Source: Brachybacterium squillarum M-6-3 (GTDB lineage: Bacteria > Actinomycetota > Actinomycetes > Actinomycetales > Dermabacteraceae). Taken from it: a stretch of DNA of 64,000 nt. The notes under the pieces are model-generated. The model was not told the DNA's origin, made no database searches, and saw only the letters and a list, made by a program, of their open reading frames with translations. Both the position numbers and the translations under genes were made by a program. Of the stretch, positions 61,911 to 64,000 are shown one piece after another. How positions within the stretch are numbered: the stretch's first letter is position 1; each line of letters begins with the position of its first letter. The DNA is taken from assembly GCF_000225825.1 (NCBI RefSeq), contig NZ_AGBX01000007.1, positions 124,001-188,000 on the forward strand, written 5' to 3'.

Positions 61911-62819
61911 TCAGGAGGCGGAGGGGCCCTGGGGGTCCTCGGGGGTGTCGAGGTCGGCGAGGAACTGCTCGACCTCGGCGGCGATGTCCTCCGCGGAGGG
62001 CACCTCCTCGGCGGCGCCGGAGATCAGCAGGCTGTCGTAACGCTGCTCGAGGTTCGCGACCATCTCCTGCAGCTGCGGGGCCTCGGCGACCTGCGCGGCG
62101 ACGGCCTCGCGCACCGGTCCGGCCTGGGACTCCAGGGCGGCGACGGGAAGCTGCGGGCCCTGCTCCTGGCTGACCGCCTCCAGCAGCGCGAGCGCCGCAT
62201 CCGGGTAGGACATCTCATGGAGGTACTGCGGCACGTGCGCGACCAGGCCCACCACTTCGTGCCCGGCCTCGGCCAGGCGCAGGGTGAGCAGCGCGGTGAA
62301 GGGGGCGCGCAGACGGAAGGTGCCCGGCATGGTGCGGCGGACCGTGATCGAGTCCGGGTCGCCGGCGTAGCGGGTGACGGGCAGGTCCCGGGTGTGGGGG
62401 ACCGGCGCCGGGAAGCCCTGCAGCATGAGGGTGCGCTCGATGCCGAGCTGGTCGACGATGATGCGCACCGCGGAGGCGACGCGCTCCCACTGGAAGGAGG
62501 GCTCGGGCCCGGTGAGCAGGAAGAAGGTCTCGCCCTCGGTGTCGGTGACCTCGTGCAACAGGATCTCCGGGGCGGCGTAGTCGGTGAAGTGGTCCAGCTC
62601 GAGGGTCACCTCGGGGCGGTGCCCGGCGTAGTCGTAGACCTGGTCCATGTCGACCCGTCCGATGACGCGGCTGGAGAGGGTGTTGAGCAGATGGTCGTCG
62701 ACGAGCGCCTGGGCGGCGCCGGCATCGCTGAAGGCCCCCAGGGTGACCAGGAGGGTGCGACCGGCGAGAGCGCGCGAGTCGACATGGCGCTCGTAGCTGA
62801 ACAGGGTGGTGGCGTCCAC
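61911..62819 (-). CDS. PAC2 family protein
   Basis: 302 residues. PAC2 fold, similar to proteasome-assembly chaperone 2, with SFEEGR-like strands (TLLVTLGAFSDAGAAQALV, MQGFPAPVPHTR and HEVVGLVAHVPQYLH). Widespread in actinobacteria, exact role unknown. GTG 62819 has GGAGGAGG upstream; ATG 62858 is less likely. Confidence 0.88.
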   Translation of the reverse strand: MDATTLFSYERHVDSRALAGRTLLVTLGAFSDAGAAQALVDDHLLNTLSSRVIGRVDMDQVYDYAGHRPEVTLELDHFTDYAAPEILLHEVTDTEGETFFLLTGPEPSFQWERVASAVRIIVDQLGIERTLMLQGFPAPVPHTRDLPVTRYAGDPDSITVRRTMPGTFRLRAPFTALLTLRLAEAGHEVVGLVAHVPQYLHEMSYPDAALALLEAVSQEQGPQLPVAALESQAGPVREAVAAQVAEAPQLQEMVANLEQRYDSLLISGAAEEVPSAEDIAAEVEQFLADLDTPEDPQGPSAS

Positions 62820-63019
62820 GGGGACCTCCTCCGGGAAGACGGGTGATGACCTGTTCAACGACCGCGGGGGAGCGGGCTATTCCCCGCGGCGGGCCGTTCC
62901 CACGTGAGCAGCGCCACGGTGTTCCAGGCCAGGCGCAGGGAGCTGGATCAGCTCGCCGCCACGCGCCACGGCGTCTGCCGAGCCGGCGAGGACAGCGGCG
63001 CCGTCCGTGCCGACGTCGC

Positions 63020-63799
63020 TCAGGAGGCCGACCGAAGGGGGGAGCGCTCCCGCAACGCCGGGTCCCAGCGCACCGTGCCCGTCGCGGGATCGTGCTGGAG
63101 GAGCGAGAGGACAGCCCCGAGGGCGAGTGAGATTCCGGCCATCTCGAGCAGCTCCTCGAGCATCGTGGTGAGGAGGTAGGGGGTGGTCTCCACCCAGTCG
63201 TTGCCCTCGAGCATCATGCCGTTCATCGTCTCCACGCCCAAGGCGCCCGCCACGAACACCACACCGCCCACGAGGATCCCGGTGCGCGCGCGACGGGGGA
63301 GGGAGAGGACGAGCCGCAGGAGCAGCAGGACGATCACCAGCGCGAACGGGGCCCCCAGCAGCACCCAGTTGAAGCCGACCTCGATCCCAAGCATCGCGCT
63401 GATCCTCTCGGCGTGGCCGTGCAGCCGCTCGTGCGCCGCGATGAACTCGTCGAACGAGGCGCCGATCGCGACGACACCCAGCAGGATCCAGGAGAGCCGG
63501 TGCGCAGGCCGAGAGGCGACGGCGAGCGCCGCGAGGACGCCGAACGTCAGCCACAGACTCGAGGCGTACCAGGTGGCGAGGTTCGCTTCCTGCCCCGTAT
63601 CGAAGGCCCAGTACACGAGGTCGGAGATCTCGAAGATCACGCCGCTCGACGACCGCTGGACGATCAGGGCGATCAGGGCGATCAGCGTGACGCCCACGGA
63701 TCCGATCAGGAACGGCGCCGTCGTGCGCCGCCGGGAGAGGTGGCGGTAAGTGTCGGCGGCCGTCGATCGGGCCGGGTGTAGTGGAACGGAAGGGGCCAT
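63020..63799 (-). CDS. Multi-helix membrane protein, function unknown
   Basis: 259 residues with six or seven hydrophobic helices (first at about 31-48). A conserved-looking charged stretch SFDEFIAAHERLHGHAERIS lies in a loop, and LEELLEMAGISLAL in a late helix. I do not recognise the family. ATG 63799. Transcribed alone. Confidence 0.7.
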   Translation of the reverse strand: MAPSVPLHPARSTAADTYRHLSRRRTTAPFLIGSVGVTLIALIALIVQRSSSGVIFEISDLVYWAFDTGQEANLATWYASSLWLTFGVLAALAVASRPAHRLSWILLGVVAIGASFDEFIAAHERLHGHAERISAMLGIEVGFNWVLLGAPFALVIVLLLLRLVLSLPRRARTGILVGGVVFVAGALGVETMNGMMLEGNDWVETTPYLLTTMLEELLEMAGISLALGAVLSLLQHDPATGTVRWDPALRERSPLRSAS

Positions 63800-63961
63800 C
63801 GGCCCATGCTGTCAGAAACGGACGAAACGGGAAAGGGGTGTCGATGTGCATGAGGTTACTCGCGGCGGATGTCAGGAGGGTGTGTTCGAGGCGTATCCCG
63901 AGCACGGGTCCGTCACCACCTCGACCTTGCCCACCCGTGTAGCGGACCGAACTCATCGCGA

Positions 63962-64000
63962 TCACGCGGAGAGGAGCTCCGCGGTGTCCCAGGCCAGGCG
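63962..64000 (-). CDS. C-terminal end of a gene cut by the window edge
   Basis: The last 12 codons, reading RLAWDTAELLSA and TGA at 63962-63964. Too short for a function. A related 17-base stretch occurs at 62918-62934. Confidence 0.4.
   Translation of the reverse strand, partial: RLAWDTAELLSA

Overview
The window is uniformly GC-rich DNA whose genes start mostly with ATG or GTG behind GGAGG-like ribosome binding sites and often overlap by ATGA. Lsr2, a GarA-type FHA protein beside two MerR regulators and a DUF881/sbp/DUF881 trio, and a mycothiol-type DinB protein all point to a high-GC actinobacterium. Gene content fits Micrococcales, and Brachybacterium or a relative is my guess, not something the sequence proves.

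Layout. 1-10084 is mostly chromosomal housekeeping and transport: the end of a sugar ABC permease, an SDR, purU, a TetR/membrane-protein pair with a perfect palindrome, an MMPL exporter divergent from a MarR regulator, three decayed genes (6746-8002), a BHMT-like methyltransferase, DUF2277 and a small hypothetical protein. An IS481 copy (10124-11230) marks the edge of a long copper island.

11792-35558 is the copper island. A leftward operon runs copZ, secreted metal protein, copA (CPC), YHS protein, FAD oxidoreductase, copB (CPH), csoR, with CsoR-type boxes at both promoters. Next comes a leftward eight-gene complex I-like operon. It holds all seven membrane-arm subunits (A, H, J, K, L, M, N) but only one protein where B, C and D should be: a fused, Cys-poor NuoB/NuoD-like remnant with a His-rich linker. 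I see no NADH or Fe-S module. Beyond it are a copZ fragment, a multicopper oxidase, a two-component system, CcdA, TlpA, CueP, a YdhK lipoprotein and an 18-Cys copper storage protein. Tandem direct repeats with an 11-bp period occur in both divergent promoters of this second half. The parts together suggest export (CopA, CopB), oxidation (multicopper oxidase), envelope binding and thiol repair (CueP, TlpA, CcdA), and cytosolic buffering (CopZ, Csp), with an unexplained ion-pumping module between them.

35635-48344 is a patchwork: an NlpC/P60 hydrolase with a long leader, Lsr2, a tightly coupled operon headed by a MinD/ParA-like ATPase whose last gene is split by an IS30 element, a DUF6615-like candidate nuclease with GPN repeats, a frameshifted VOC gene, a lower-GC membrane protein, a repeat-dense stretch without clear genes, and an IS3 element. 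It ends at tRNA-Pro(GGG).

48609-64000 returns to chromosomal genes: a secreted intradiol dioxygenase-like lipoprotein, a methyltransferase, the DUF881/sbp/FHA/MerR cluster, a ParA-like ATPase, an RNA methyltransferase, a sugar catabolism cluster whose first MocA dehydrogenase has lost its N-terminus, a transglutaminase-like protein, PAC2 and a membrane protein.
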